Assembly (NCBI GenBank): GCA_024276995.1
Contig: JAJRWB010000021.1
Span: 1-64,000 of the forward strand
From: Candidatus Eiseniibacteriota bacterium
Lineage (GTDB): Bacteria; Orphanbacterota; Orphanbacteria; Orphanbacterales; Orphanbacteraceae
Length of the DNA stretch: 64,000 bases
Reading direction: 5' to 3'
Under the pieces are notes generated by a model. It saw nothing but the letters and a program-made list of their open reading frames with translations, was not told where the DNA came from and searched no databases. Position 1 is the stretch's first letter. Each line of letters starts with the position of its first letter. Positions 17,464 to 26,361 of the stretch are shown one piece after another. The position numbers and the translations under genes are program-made.

Positions 17464-17495
17464 TGGACCTTTAAGTCTACTTCAAGGTGTATCTT
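17464..17495 (+). promoter_or_regulatory. MerR-type promoter/operator of the mercury operon
   Basis: A 22-base inverted repeat (17467-17488; ACCTTTAAGT-CT-ACTTCAAGGT, one mismatch) lies between a -35 box TGGACC and a -10 box TATCTT. The spacer is 20 bases, the overlong spacing typical of MerR-activated promoters, in which the regulator untwists the DNA to align the boxes. The operon start codon follows 42 bases downstream of the -10. Confidence 0.75.
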
Positions 17496-17536
17496 TGGAG
17501 GTAGACAAGCCGGCCGATCGCCGGGAGGAGGAAGTC

Positions 17537-17842
17537 ATGAACGTGCGGATTCTCTATTTCGAAGGATGTCCGAACCACGAGCCGACGGTCGACCTGGTCC
17601 GCGACGTGCTGGCCGGTGCCGGCGCCGATGCGGATGTGGAGATCGTGGAAGTGAAGGACGCGGAAGACGCGAAACGTCTCCATTTCTTCGGCTCGCCCAC
17701 CGTGCAGGTCGATGGTGTCGACATCGATCCGGGTGTTCGGGAGAGCACCGATTATGCGTTCGGATGCAGGATGTACGGCACGTCGAGTGTTCCACCGCGG
17801 CGCCTCCTCGAAGAGGCGATCTCGGGCGGAACGAAAGCATGA
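17537..17842 (+). CDS. Small thioredoxin-like protein of the mercury operon
   Basis: 101 residues, starting VRILYFEGCPNHEPTVDLV. The shape matches small thioredoxin/glutaredoxin-fold proteins often found beside mer genes. A single Cys11 stands at the position of the redox CxxC (here GCPNHE), so disulfide reduction by a CxxC pair is not possible; metal handling or a mixed disulfide is. The segment FFGSPTVQVDGVDIDP is the cis-Pro-like strand region. GGAGGAAG precedes the ATG. The stop overlaps the next start (ATGA), indicating translational coupling with the transporter. Confidence 0.7.
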   Translation: MNVRILYFEGCPNHEPTVDLVRDVLAGAGADADVEIVEVKDAEDAKRLHFFGSPTVQVDGVDIDPGVRESTDYAFGCRMYGTSSVPPRRLLEEAISGGTKA

Positions 17843-18459
17843 ACGGTGCACCGGAAAGCGGTCGGGGCATGAGAATCGCGGCGGGCGGATCGGTGCTCGC
17901 GGCGCTTCTGGCCTCGGCGTGCTGCTGGCTTCCCCTCCTTCTTCTCGTGTTCGGAGTGTCGGCGCTGGGGGTTTCGGCCGCCTTTGAGAAGGTCCGCCCC
18001 CTCTTTCTTATCGTCGCGGCGTTGCTCCTCGTGGTCGGGTTCCACCTGACCTACTTCCGGAAGGAGAAGTGTGCTCCAGGCTCGGCGTGCGACGTACCGA
18101 ACCGGAAGCTCCGCCGTCTCAACCGGATCATGCTCTGGACGGCCGCGGTGATGGTCGCGCTTTTCGCCTTCTTTCCGAACTATGTCGGGATCCTTCTCGG
18201 TGGCGGCGATGCCGGCGCCTCGGCGGCGGCGGGAATCGATCCTGCACAGGAGATTCATCTCGCCATCGACGGCATGACTTGCGCGGCGTGCGCCGTGCAG
18301 ATCGAAAAGACCCTTCGCGCCGTGCCCGGCGTGAACGCCGCCGACGTCCATTACGATGACGGGAGCGCCCGCGTGGTCGTCGATGCGGTATCCCCGCCGT
18401 CGAGATCGCAGCTTGCGGCCGCGGTGGAAGAAGCGGGGTATTCGCTCCGCGAGCCGTAA
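17839..18459 (+). CDS. merT: MerT-like mercury transporter fused to an HMA domain
   Basis: 206-residue inner-membrane Hg(II) uptake protein. The first membrane helix carries the vicinal cysteine pair ACCW (Cys28, Cys29) of MerT. A second pair (Cys78, Cys84) lies in the cytoplasmic loop before a third helix. The C-terminal 70 residues are a heavy-metal-associated domain with GMTCAAC (Cys148, Cys151), equivalent to a MerP fused on. Family knowledge: such proteins pass mercury to a cytoplasmic reductase, MerA. No merA is in this window, so detoxification must be completed by a gene elsewhere, or the locus serves sensing and trafficking only. Confidence 0.8.
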   Translation: MNGAPESGRGMRIAAGGSVLAALLASACCWLPLLLLVFGVSALGVSAAFEKVRPLFLIVAALLLVVGFHLTYFRKEKCAPGSACDVPNRKLRRLNRIMLWTAAVMVALFAFFPNYVGILLGGGDAGASAAAGIDPAQEIHLAIDGMTCAACAVQIEKTLRAVPGVNAADVHYDDGSARVVVDAVSPPSRSQLAAAVEEAGYSLREP

Positions 18460-18472
18460 GAGGGGGGTTCTG

Positions 18473-20005
18473 TTGGCTGGCGGGAAGGCGGAGTTCGATG
18501 AAACGTTCACATCGAGAGCATCCCGGCGGGCATCGGGCTCCATCCTGATCGTCGTCCCGATCGCGCCTTTTCTTCTCATGCTCTTCCTCTTCCGCCCGTT
18601 CGTCATCGACGATACGTACATCACTTTTCGGTATGCGCAGAATCTCGTCGACGCGGGCGTAGCGAGCTACAACGCCGATGACGGCGCGCCGGTGGAGGGG
18701 TATACCAGCTTCCTTTGGCTGGTGATCGCGGCGGTCGCGATCCGGGCGAACGCCGATCCGCTCGTGGTGGTGCGCGTCTTCTCCGTTTTCGCCGGCATCG
18801 GTGCGATCGTCCTCCTTCGTCTTCTCGCGCTGCGTCTGTGCGGCGACCGGCGTCTTTCCCTTCTTCCCCCCGTTCTTCTCGCGGTGAGCGCCGAGTTCGC
18901 CATGTGGACCGTAGCCGGGCTGGAGACGACTTTCTTCGTTTTTCTTCTTCTCCTTTCGCTCCATCTTCTCTTTCGCGAAGTGGATCGAGGGGGAACGCCG
19001 CTCTGGGCGGTGTCGTTCGCCCTTCTCGCTCTTACGCGGCCCGAGGGGGTTGCCTTCTTCGCGGCGGCGTTCGTCTATCGCTTCGCGGTTTCCCTTCGTG
19101 AGCCATTGTCGCCGCGCCGCCGGGCGGGCACCCTCTTGTTCGCGGCCTTTCTTTTCACGCTGGTCTACGGACCATACTTTCTCTGGCGTTATAGCTACTA
19201 TCACCTCCCCCTGCCGAACACTTTCTATGCGAAACATGGAGGGGGTAGGGGCGCCGACTATGTGACCGGATTCCTCGCCTATTGCGCCCCGGTGGTACTT
19301 CTCGCCCTGGCGGCCCCCTTCGCCACGAGGAGGAGCTTGCGCGACAAGCACGTCGCCGCGACGATCGTGTTGCTCTGGGCGATCGTGCTGATCGATCTCG
19401 CCGCCGTTTGGAACGTGCGGGCGGCGATGGCGTGGGATTGGCGGCTCTTGATCCATCTCGCCCCGCTCTTCTTCGTCGCCGCGGTCGTCCCCTTGAGCCG
19501 CTTCGCGACCGACCGGGGCCGTGTGCGCAGGATGACCGTCGCGGCGATCACGATCTTCCTGGTCGCCTGGACCGCCCACCCCGATCTTCTCCGCGGGCGA
19601 ATCGCCGATTGTCGCGCCACGGGTGACGGACTCCGCGCGGCGCATATCGAACTCGGCCGACTCCTCGGGAGGGTGCTCGAGCCCGGAACACCGGTGGTTC
19701 TCGTCGACAGCGGTGCGATCGCTTACTATTCGAAACTGCCGTGCATCGACATCGCCGGTATTCCCCTCAACAACCGGGCGCTCACACTCGGCATATACGA
19801 GGAGCAGGATCTGTGGGCCGCCGCGCCGGGAGGAATCGCTTTGCGCGGCACCGAAGAGGGGGCGATCTCCGACCGTCCGATGTACAGGCGCGTTCTCGAG
19901 AGCGCCCTGAAGAGAGGATTCATCCGCTACACAGGCGCACGCTACAAGGACGACTACTATATCTGGGTGTTCGTCGATCCTTCACGTCTGATCGAAAAAG
20001 GCTGA
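18473..20005 (+). CDS. Polytopic RgtA/B/C/D-like glycosyltransferase
   Basis: 510-residue membrane protein with about ten hydrophobic helices. The first periplasmic loop reads IDDTYITFRYAQNLVDAG and VEGYTSFLW, the signature of a lipid-phosphate-sugar-dependent glycosyltransferase family (GT-C fold) related to AftB-type arabinosyltransferases; the DD pair is the expected catalytic/metal site. The C-terminal 120 residues form a soluble domain. The start TTG has AGGGGGG 5 bases upstream and lies 13 bases after the mer operon, so co-transcription is possible though functionally unrelated. It presumably adds a sugar to a surface polymer outside the membrane. Confidence 0.75.
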   Translation: MAGGKAEFDETFTSRASRRASGSILIVVPIAPFLLMLFLFRPFVIDDTYITFRYAQNLVDAGVASYNADDGAPVEGYTSFLWLVIAAVAIRANADPLVVVRVFSVFAGIGAIVLLRLLALRLCGDRRLSLLPPVLLAVSAEFAMWTVAGLETTFFVFLLLLSLHLLFREVDRGGTPLWAVSFALLALTRPEGVAFFAAAFVYRFAVSLREPLSPRRRAGTLLFAAFLFTLVYGPYFLWRYSYYHLPLPNTFYAKHGGGRGADYVTGFLAYCAPVVLLALAAPFATRRSLRDKHVAATIVLLWAIVLIDLAAVWNVRAAMAWDWRLLIHLAPLFFVAAVVPLSRFATDRGRVRRMTVAAITIFLVAWTAHPDLLRGRIADCRATGDGLRAAHIELGRLLGRVLEPGTPVVLVDSGAIAYYSKLPCIDIAGIPLNNRALTLGIYEEQDLWAAAPGGIALRGTEEGAISDRPMYRRVLESALKRGFIRYTGARYKDDYYIWVFVDPSRLIEKG

Positions 20006-20013
20006 TCGGCGCG

Positions 20014-20894
20014 TCAACTGACGAGGGTCATTTTCCGATGAGCGCTCTTCCCGTCCACCGTCGTGCGGGCGAAATAGACGCCCGATCCGACCGCCTCACC
20101 CCTTTCGTTCGAGCCGTCCCGGGTGAATTCGTGTCGGCCCGCCTGAAGAGGGCCGTCGGCGACGGCAAGATCCCGGATGAATCGGGAGGGATTCTCTTTC
20201 ATCCGATCGGCGAAGTACCGGCTGTCGGGGACTTCACGAACCAGGATCGAACAGATCCGCCCGGCGCTCTTTCCGATCGAGTCGGTCACCGTGACGACGA
20301 AGGGATACATCCCTTCAACGGCGGCGGTTCCGAAAACTCCTCCCGTGGCCGTCTCGATATCCATCCCCTCCGGCAGGCCGGTCTGGGACCAGCTATACGG
20401 CGAATAGCCGCCCGTCGCCGTGAAGAAGATGTTCGCGTTGTACGGCTTTCCCGGCCGTGCGATGGGAAGGGGACAGAAAGGGGGCGATGGATCCACCGCC
20501 AGGGGAGGAGGGCAGGTGAGCGGCCGGCACCGGACGAGGTGGCCCTCCAGCACTTCATGCGGGGAAAAAGCGTGTCGAGGCCTGTCGGCCACCACTCGAC
20601 AGGCCGAATGGCCACGTTGTTCCAGACGGCCGGAGTGGTGTATACAAACGTATCGTTCACCACGGTGAGCGAGTCGTACACGCAGAACGTTATACCCCCG
20701 CAAAGGAGACTGTCCGACAGATCATCGATATATACATCCACCGTGTCCCACATGCCGACGACGGCGGTTCCGACCCCCATGTCGATATCCGGGGTGCACG
20801 ACAGATCACCGTCGCGATCGAGACCGATATACTGGGCGCCGGTAAGAGTGCAGGAAATAACAAGAGTGACGATGGCGAGGAAGAGGGAGCGCAT
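20014..20894 (-). pseudogene. Frameshifted secreted Ig-like protein with FlgD-like tail
   Basis: Two overlapping minus-strand frames form one gene. The 5' frame gives a signal peptide (SLFLAIVTLVISCTLTGAQ) and a domain running to PTGLDTLFP. The other frame then continues with VLEGHLVRCRPLTCPPP, a putative-Ig (He_PIG-type) domain (TGGYSPYSWSQTGLPEG) and a FlgD-like tail ending KMTLVS. The switch falls at a GGGGAAAAA run (20561-20569), typical of an indel by slippage. It could be a real inactivating mutation, phase variation, or an assembly error. AAGGTG before the ATG and a strong promoter show that the 5' end is otherwise intact. The 3' end converges on the glycosyltransferase gene. Confidence 0.7.
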
Positions 20895-20976
20895 GGATGA
20901 CACCTTTGTTCTACATGTACCGGACCCCGGCGAGGGATGGAAGCCGCGTGATGATCGTCGCCAGGCGGCATCCGGA

Positions 20977-21005
20977 AGGATAACACGGTTCGGGCAGTGT
21001 GTAAA
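20977..21005 (-). promoter_or_regulatory. Promoter of the frameshifted secreted-protein gene
   Basis: On the minus strand TTTACA, a 17-base spacer and TATCCT preceded by TGT form a good sigma-70 promoter with an extended -10. It lies about 85 bases before the ATG. Confidence 0.6.
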
Positions 21006-21130
21006 GCTTTTATCCCCCGTCGGTTTCGTCGATACCGCGCCGTTTCCTCCGTATTCCGCGACGAAACATTTCCGCCCACTCCCTGGCGATCCTTCCTATA
21101 CTGAAATCGATCACGATCGAGGACAACCGA

Positions 21131-22078
21131 ATGATGAGAGGAACTCCCGTGCCGATATCTCCGTTCCGTGTCGCCGCCGCGCAGGTGACACCTATCTATC
21201 TCAACCGTGAACAGACCGTCGACAAGGCGTGTTTTTTCGTCGAGCGGGCCGCCGCGGAGGGGGCGCGATTCGTCGTCTTCCCCGAGACGTTCATCCCGGG
21301 CTATCCCGACTGGGTCTGGGTCGTGCCGAACCACCTTTCGACCGTTCTGAATCCGCTTTACGCGCGGCTTCTCGAAAGCGCGGTAACCTTGCGCGGTGAG
21401 GCGGTATCGCGACTTTGCGCCGTTGCGAAGGAGCACGGCGTTCACATCTGCATCGGTGTTCATGAAAGAAACGACGAGGCGAGCGGGGCGAGTCTCTACA
21501 ACACGCTCCTGTTCATCGACGACACCGTAAAGATCGCCGGCCGCCGCCGGAAGCTGATGCCCACCGGCGCGGAGCGCCTCGTCTGGGCGCAGGGAGACGG
21601 CGCTGGTCTCGACGCGATCCGCACCCCTTTTGCGAAGATCGGCGGCCTGATCTGCTGGGAAAACCTGATGCCCCTTGCGCGCCAGGCGCTCTACAATGCC
21701 GGCGTCGAGATCCTGGCGGCGCCGACCTGGGACAGGAGCGATTCGTGGATCGACTCGATGCGCCACATCGCCCGCGAGGGGGGCGCCTTCGTGATCAGCT
21801 GCTGCATGCCTCTCAGGATCGACGATCTTCCCGATGATTGCGGATTCAAGGAGTTCTATCCCGAGGGCCGTGAGTGGATCAACGCCGGGAAGAGCTGTGT
21901 CATCAACCCGAAGGGGAAGGTGATCGCCGGACCTCTCGATGGGGAGGAAGGACTCGTGATCGCCGAGGTCGATTTGACCGAGATCGCCTCGGCGAAACGG
22001 ATGTTCGACGTGGCGGGACACTATGCCAGGCCCGACGTCTTCCGCTTTTCGGTGAACCGGCCCGGCGGCGCGGATTGA
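21131..22078 (+). CDS. Aliphatic nitrilase / carbon-nitrogen hydrolase
   Basis: 315-residue member of the nitrilase superfamily, branch 1. The catalytic triad is visible: Glu52 in FPETFIPGYPDW, Lys141 in RRRKLMPT and Cys175 in ICWENLMP. The FIPGYP and CWEN contexts favour true nitrilases or cyanide hydratase/dihydratase-like enzymes over amidases: hydrolysis of R-CN to acid plus ammonia. The ATG follows GAGGAC. A TATACT sequence at 21097-21102 could be its -10 box. It stands alone, and the physiological nitrile is unknown. Confidence 0.88.
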   Translation: MMRGTPVPISPFRVAAAQVTPIYLNREQTVDKACFFVERAAAEGARFVVFPETFIPGYPDWVWVVPNHLSTVLNPLYARLLESAVTLRGEAVSRLCAVAKEHGVHICIGVHERNDEASGASLYNTLLFIDDTVKIAGRRRKLMPTGAERLVWAQGDGAGLDAIRTPFAKIGGLICWENLMPLARQALYNAGVEILAAPTWDRSDSWIDSMRHIAREGGAFVISCCMPLRIDDLPDDCGFKEFYPEGREWINAGKSCVINPKGKVIAGPLDGEEGLVIAEVDLTEIASAKRMFDVAGHYARPDVFRFSVNRPGGAD

Positions 22079-22185
22079 ACGAGATAGTCGATCGTTTTTC
22101 CCCCTCTTCCGCCCCCCCGCCTTCGCCTCTTCGGCGATCGGCCGAGCGTGGAAGCGCATGTCGTCACATGCACGATTGGACCGGA

Positions 22186-23286
22186 ATGAGAAAGCTGTCC
22201 GTGATGTTCGCGCTCTGCCTGATCGTGATCGGTTCGCCGGTGCGTGCCGGGACGGAAGTCGAGCTGAAATCGAAGGCTGCGAAAATCACCCTCACCGGAA
22301 GGGTTCACACCCAGTTCAACACGTCATCGGTGGATCGACAGATCGGCTCGGAGTTCTTGATCCGGAGAGCGCGGATCACCGCCGAGGTGAAGCTCAACGA
22401 TTACGTCAGCGGGAAGGTGCAGCCCGACTACGGCTCGGGGAAGATCTCCCTGAAGGACGCATATATGAAGCTTCGCCAAGCAGCGAATCTCTCGATCAAG
22501 ATCGGACAGTTCAAACGTCCCTTCGACCTCTTCGAACTCACATCCTCCACGAAGATTCTCGTCATCGAGCGTGGTGGGAAGATCCGAGGCGCTTCGGTGG
22601 TCTCCTACTCGACGCTCTCGGAAGGACTCGGTTACGCCGATCGGGATATCGGCGTCGAAGCGGATCTGAAAAGCCCGGGCGGCAGGTTCTCCCTGGCCGT
22701 CGCCGTCACCAATGGAACGGGCCCGAACAAGGTTCCGAGCGAGACCGACGATGCCATCGGAGAGAAACAGTTCACCGCCCGCTCACGAATCAAGCCGGTC
22801 GTCGGAACGGACATCACCTTCGCCCTCGGCGCCACGCTCCGTCCCCATACCCTTCCCGGCACGGCGATCACGAAAAGCGGCGCGACGGTCGATCTCGACG
22901 TGGCCTACTCGCCGGCCGTGGAGTTCTCCGTGGAGTACGGCGATTTCAAGCGCGGTCCCCACATGCAGGCGGGCATTCTCCGGGGAGCGAACTGGGAGGC
23001 GAACCGGGCGGATCCTCCCGGCTTCGTGGCGGCCCAGTGGATCGGGACCTACAAGAAACCTCTCGACGGCGAGTACGTTCAGGCCGTGGAACCGCTAGTG
23101 CGCGTAAGCTATGCCGATCCGGATACCGAAACGGAAAACGACGGCGGGATTCTCGTCACACCCGGCGTGCAGTTCTTCTTCGTCGGCAGGAACAAGATCG
23201 CCGTGAACGTCGACGTGTTCATTCCCGATGACGACGGCAAAGACACCGATTATGCCGTGCGGGCGCAGTCGTTCGTTCATTTCTAG
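22186..23286 (+). CDS. Phosphate-selective porin O/P-like outer membrane protein
   Basis: 366 residues with a signal peptide (RKLSVMFALCLIVIGSPVRA). The rest is alternating beta-strand sequence beginning ITLTGRVHTQFNTS and SEFLIRRARITAEVKL, characteristic of the Porin_O_P family that forms anion- or phosphate-selective outer-membrane channels. It ends with Phe (QSFVHF), the outer-membrane assembly signal recognised by the BAM complex. Of two nearby in-frame ATGs (22168 and 22186) the second places the signal peptide at the N terminus. No pho-type regulator or operator is nearby. Confidence 0.8.
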   Translation: MRKLSVMFALCLIVIGSPVRAGTEVELKSKAAKITLTGRVHTQFNTSSVDRQIGSEFLIRRARITAEVKLNDYVSGKVQPDYGSGKISLKDAYMKLRQAANLSIKIGQFKRPFDLFELTSSTKILVIERGGKIRGASVVSYSTLSEGLGYADRDIGVEADLKSPGGRFSLAVAVTNGTGPNKVPSETDDAIGEKQFTARSRIKPVVGTDITFALGATLRPHTLPGTAITKSGATVDLDVAYSPAVEFSVEYGDFKRGPHMQAGILRGANWEANRADPPGFVAAQWIGTYKKPLDGEYVQAVEPLVRVSYADPDTETENDGGILVTPGVQFFFVGRNKIAVNVDVFIPDDDGKDTDYAVRAQSFVHF

Positions 23287-23306
23287 CGTGAGAGACGCAT
23301 CTCACG
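23287..23306 (+). terminator. Hairpin after the porin gene
   Basis: A perfect 7-bp stem (CGTGAGA with TCTCACG) and a 6-base loop start directly at the porin stop. There is no T-run, so termination would be weak; mRNA end stabilisation is an alternative. Confidence 0.35.
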
Positions 23307-23335
23307 AAACCCGGAAAAGGTGACAATCGATGGAT

Positions 23336-23402
23336 CGCCTGGAGGCGCTGAGAAGGGGTGCCGCCCTGGGCGTGGGCAAGGGAAATCCCTTAAAACGGCA
23401 CC
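23336..23402 (+). ncRNA. Candidate structured leader of the HDOD gene
   Basis: Three nested or adjacent helices lie in the 230-base gap before the HDOD gene: CGCC-TGGA-GGCG (23336-23347), a 7-bp outer stem GGTGCCG with CGGCACC (23357-23363 with 23396-23402), and inside it AAGGG-AAAT-CCCTT (23378-23391). The unpaired segments are purine-rich. I compared it by eye with c-di-GMP, cobalamin, FMN and TPP riboswitch cores and saw no match. It may be an undescribed cis-regulatory RNA or simply structured untranslated sequence. Confidence 0.35.
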
Positions 23403-23517
23403 ACGGTCCGCTTCAGGGCGAGAAAAGGCTCATGAAGAGACATTCGTCGCCGATAGAAAATGTTAGTGGCACTATCGTTTTCCAATAAACTTGAAACGCC
23501 CGAAGACGGAGAAATCG

Positions 23518-24510
23518 ATGAATCTTACGGCAACCCAAGGGCTTGACCTCGATAGCTTCAGGGACGAAGGCACGGAGAAGAAGGAATCGGAAACCTCCTT
23601 CGCGACGGCCGAGCGCGGGGCGCTCGACCGTGTGGTGGACAGGGAGAGAACGGCGAGGAAGATCATGGCCGATCTCGACGATCTTCCCTCGCTCCCCAAC
23701 GTGATCAGCGAAGTGATGCGCATGGCGAACGACCCGGCGACGAATGCCTCCGATTTCGACACCATCGTGAGAAACGATCAGGCTCTCGCCGCAAAAGTGC
23801 TTCGCCTGGTGAATTCGTCGTTCTTCGCCCTTCCGAATCCGGTGAACAATATCTCGCAGGCGATCGTGATTCTCGGTTTCCGGACGCTCAAGAGCGTCGT
23901 CCTGGCGGCAAGCACGAGCCGCCTCCTCGACGGACCGCTCTCGATCTACGGTCTCGAGCCGGGGGGACTCTGGAAACACTCGATCTGCGCCGCATCGGCG
24001 GCCCGGCTGATCGCCCGGAAGGCAGGTTTTTCACCGGAGGAAGAAGAGGAACTCTTCGTCGCCGGCCTCCTCCACGACGTAGGCAAGATCATCCTCATCC
24101 GGCATATTTCCGGCATGGAAACGATCTTCCGAGACGCGCTGGTTCATTCGGGCGGCGACCCCGTCCCGGCCGAAGAAGAGCTGTTCGGCATCTCCCACCC
24201 GGAGGTTGGCCGGCTGATGGCATCGAGGTGGAATCTCTCGCCCGAGCTGGGAGGGCTGATCGGCGGCCACCACGAGCGTTCCAATTCCATGGACGATCGG
24301 CATCTCGCGGTCGTCCGGATGGCCGACACGTGCTGCAACCTCATCGGTATCGGTAGAACCGGAAGACCGGCCGAGGCGTTCGACATGACGGCGGCATTCT
24401 CCGAGGTCGCCGCCCCTCTCGACCTGGTGGACGCGGAGGCGGAGATCCTGGCGGATCTCGATGAGGTGCTCGCCGATCTCGGCGAAATCATCCATTCCGT
24501 GGCAAGCTGA
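23518..24510 (+). CDS. HDOD-domain signalling protein
   Basis: 330-residue cytoplasmic protein. After a charged N-terminal 45 residues comes an HDOD domain (LPSLPNVISEVMRMANDP ... VLRLVNSSFFALP) continuing into a region that keeps an HD signature, LLHDVGK (His186, Asp187). HDOD proteins are usually non-catalytic adaptors in cyclic-di-GMP, chemotaxis or stress signalling; the retained HD pair leaves phosphohydrolase activity possible. GGAG lies 7 bases before the ATG. The next gene starts 8 bases after the stop, so the two form a signalling operon. Confidence 0.85.
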   Translation: MNLTATQGLDLDSFRDEGTEKKESETSFATAERGALDRVVDRERTARKIMADLDDLPSLPNVISEVMRMANDPATNASDFDTIVRNDQALAAKVLRLVNSSFFALPNPVNNISQAIVILGFRTLKSVVLAASTSRLLDGPLSIYGLEPGGLWKHSICAASAARLIARKAGFSPEEEEELFVAGLLHDVGKIILIRHISGMETIFRDALVHSGGDPVPAEEELFGISHPEVGRLMASRWNLSPELGGLIGGHHERSNSMDDRHLAVVRMADTCCNLIGIGRTGRPAEAFDMTAAFSEVAAPLDLVDAEAEILADLDEVLADLGEIIHSVAS

Positions 24511-24518
24511 GAGCAGGC

Positions 24519-26231
24519 GTGGCTTACCCATCGAAAGCCGGGGAAGGAGGCGTCGCGATCCTCGCGGCGAACCGTGAGGATTCTCTTTCCTCGTCACTCA
24601 GCGTGAAGGAGCTTCTGGAGAATCTCTCCTCGTCCCTCGAAGAGGGCGCGGACCGAGGATACACGATCCTCTTTCACCAGCCGGAAGGAGGCGGTTTCTC
24701 GGTGTTCGCCTCCCACGGCACGGAATGCGGGCGGATCATCGACCCGGAAGCCGCAGGCGCACTACGCCTCTTCTACCGATCCGCGGAGAAGGACGATCTT
24801 CTCCGGGATGCGCCCCCTCTGTGGAAGGGATCCCCTCCGATCATTGCCGCGTTCCCCCTCGTCTTCCGCGGGAGGAAGTATGGTCTCTTTCTCCTCCACG
24901 GCGCGTCGGGAACGGATCTTCCTGTCTGGCGCCGCCGCGTGGCGGTTCTTTCCGCCGAACTGGTGAAGACGCAGATGCTCGATGCGGCGGACAACGAATG
25001 CGCCGCGATCCGGATGAAGCTCGACGCCCTCAACGAAGCGGGGAAGCTAGTCGGTTTCGTCGACCTCGACACCCTCCTTCCACGGTTGATGGAGCTTTCG
25101 CTCCGCATCATGAACGCCCAGGTGGGCGCGATCGTTCTCGCCGAAGAGAACGGCTTTCACGGGGGGGTGGAGTGGGGGCTCACGGAAGAGATCCTGGCGA
25201 ACCTTCGCACACAGGGAGGGGGTTCCTTCATCGCGGCCGCCATGGCGAAGGGGGAACCGATTCTGATTCCTCATGCCGCTTCATCCGATCAGGTAGACAC
25301 GTCGGGGTCGGACGTGTGCGTCACGTCGCTTCTCACGGTGCCGCTGACGTTTCAAGACAAGACGCTCGGTCTCATCGTGATCGCCAACGGGAATGCCGGC
25401 GGCCTCGACCGTTCCCAGTCGGAAGTGCTCTCTACGATCGCGAACATTTCCGCTGCGGCGGTGGACAACGCGATTCTCTACAAGAATTCTCTGAAACATG
25501 AACGGATTTCGGCGGAAATACAGCTGGCGAGCACGATTCAGAAATCGCTCCTTCCCGAAACGCCCCCCGTTATGGAGGGTGTCGATATCGACGGTTGGAG
25601 TATGGCGTGCACGGAAACCGGCGGAGATTACTACGACTATTTCCCGATGGACGATGGAAAGATCGGTATTGTCATCGGCGACGCCACCGGACACGGCATG
25701 GGTGCGGCGCTGATGATGTTCATCGTTCGCTCGACGCTGTATGCGCTGTTGATGCAAAGCAGCGATCTGACCCATGTCGTCTCCACCATGAATGACAGGG
25801 TCGAGCGCGATACCCAGGACGACCGGTTCATGACGTTCTTCTTCGGCATTCTCGACAGGAAGAGCGGACGGATTTCCTACACGAGCGCAGGCCACGACCC
25901 TCCCGCGCTCTTCCGCCCCGGTACGGGCGACTTCATCGAGTTGAAGAGCACCGGCATACCGCTCGGTATCATGGCCGGCTCCGTGTTCACCGAGGAAAGT
26001 GCCGAGCTGCGACCGGGAGACTGCCTCGTGTTCGGCACCGACGGGATCTGGGAAGCGCGCAACCCGGCGGGTGAGCGGTACGGCTGTCGGCGGCTTCGCG
26101 ACCTGATAGCGCGCCACCACAGGGAAGACGCCCGTGAAATCAGCGCGGTCGTGCGTGACGATATCCTCCGGTTCCGCGGTGCGGGAAGCCAACTCGACGA
26201 TATCACCGCCGTGTTCGTCAAGGTCGTCTGA
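24519..26231 (+). CDS. GAF-SpoIIE (PP2C-type) serine phosphatase
   Basis: 570 residues: an N-terminal region of unknown fold (about 1-160), a GAF sensor domain (about 170-320) and a SpoIIE/RsbU-type PPM phosphatase domain (about 345-570). Metal-binding motifs are ETGGDYYDYF (368-375), GDATGHGMGAA (387 on), FGTDGIWEARN and QLDDITAVFVKV. Family knowledge: such enzymes dephosphorylate anti-anti-sigma (STAS) proteins in partner-switching pathways. No STAS or anti-sigma kinase gene is adjacent. The short gap after the HDOD gene implies joint control. The start is GTG with a purine-rich ribosome-binding site. Confidence 0.88.
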   Translation: MAYPSKAGEGGVAILAANREDSLSSSLSVKELLENLSSSLEEGADRGYTILFHQPEGGGFSVFASHGTECGRIIDPEAAGALRLFYRSAEKDDLLRDAPPLWKGSPPIIAAFPLVFRGRKYGLFLLHGASGTDLPVWRRRVAVLSAELVKTQMLDAADNECAAIRMKLDALNEAGKLVGFVDLDTLLPRLMELSLRIMNAQVGAIVLAEENGFHGGVEWGLTEEILANLRTQGGGSFIAAAMAKGEPILIPHAASSDQVDTSGSDVCVTSLLTVPLTFQDKTLGLIVIANGNAGGLDRSQSEVLSTIANISAAAVDNAILYKNSLKHERISAEIQLASTIQKSLLPETPPVMEGVDIDGWSMACTETGGDYYDYFPMDDGKIGIVIGDATGHGMGAALMMFIVRSTLYALLMQSSDLTHVVSTMNDRVERDTQDDRFMTFFFGILDRKSGRISYTSAGHDPPALFRPGTGDFIELKSTGIPLGIMAGSVFTEESAELRPGDCLVFGTDGIWEARNPAGERYGCRRLRDLIARHHREDAREISAVVRDDILRFRGAGSQLDDITAVFVKVV

Positions 26232-26291
26232 CCCCTTAAGTTCGGATTCCCCCGATATAGAATCGGATTCTCCCGCCGATAAGTGGATCAG

Positions 26292-26337
26292 CCCCGGCGC
26301 GCCGTGAGAGACACGACAATGCCGGCGCCGGGGTTTG
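26292..26337 (+). terminator. Terminator after the SpoIIE phosphatase gene
   Basis: CCCCGGCGC and GCGCCGGGG form a perfect 9-bp stem around a 24-base loop, followed by TTTGCTT. The T-run is short, so termination is probable but not certain. Confidence 0.5.
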
Positions 26338-26361
26338 CTTCACAAGCGAGGAGAGGAGAAA

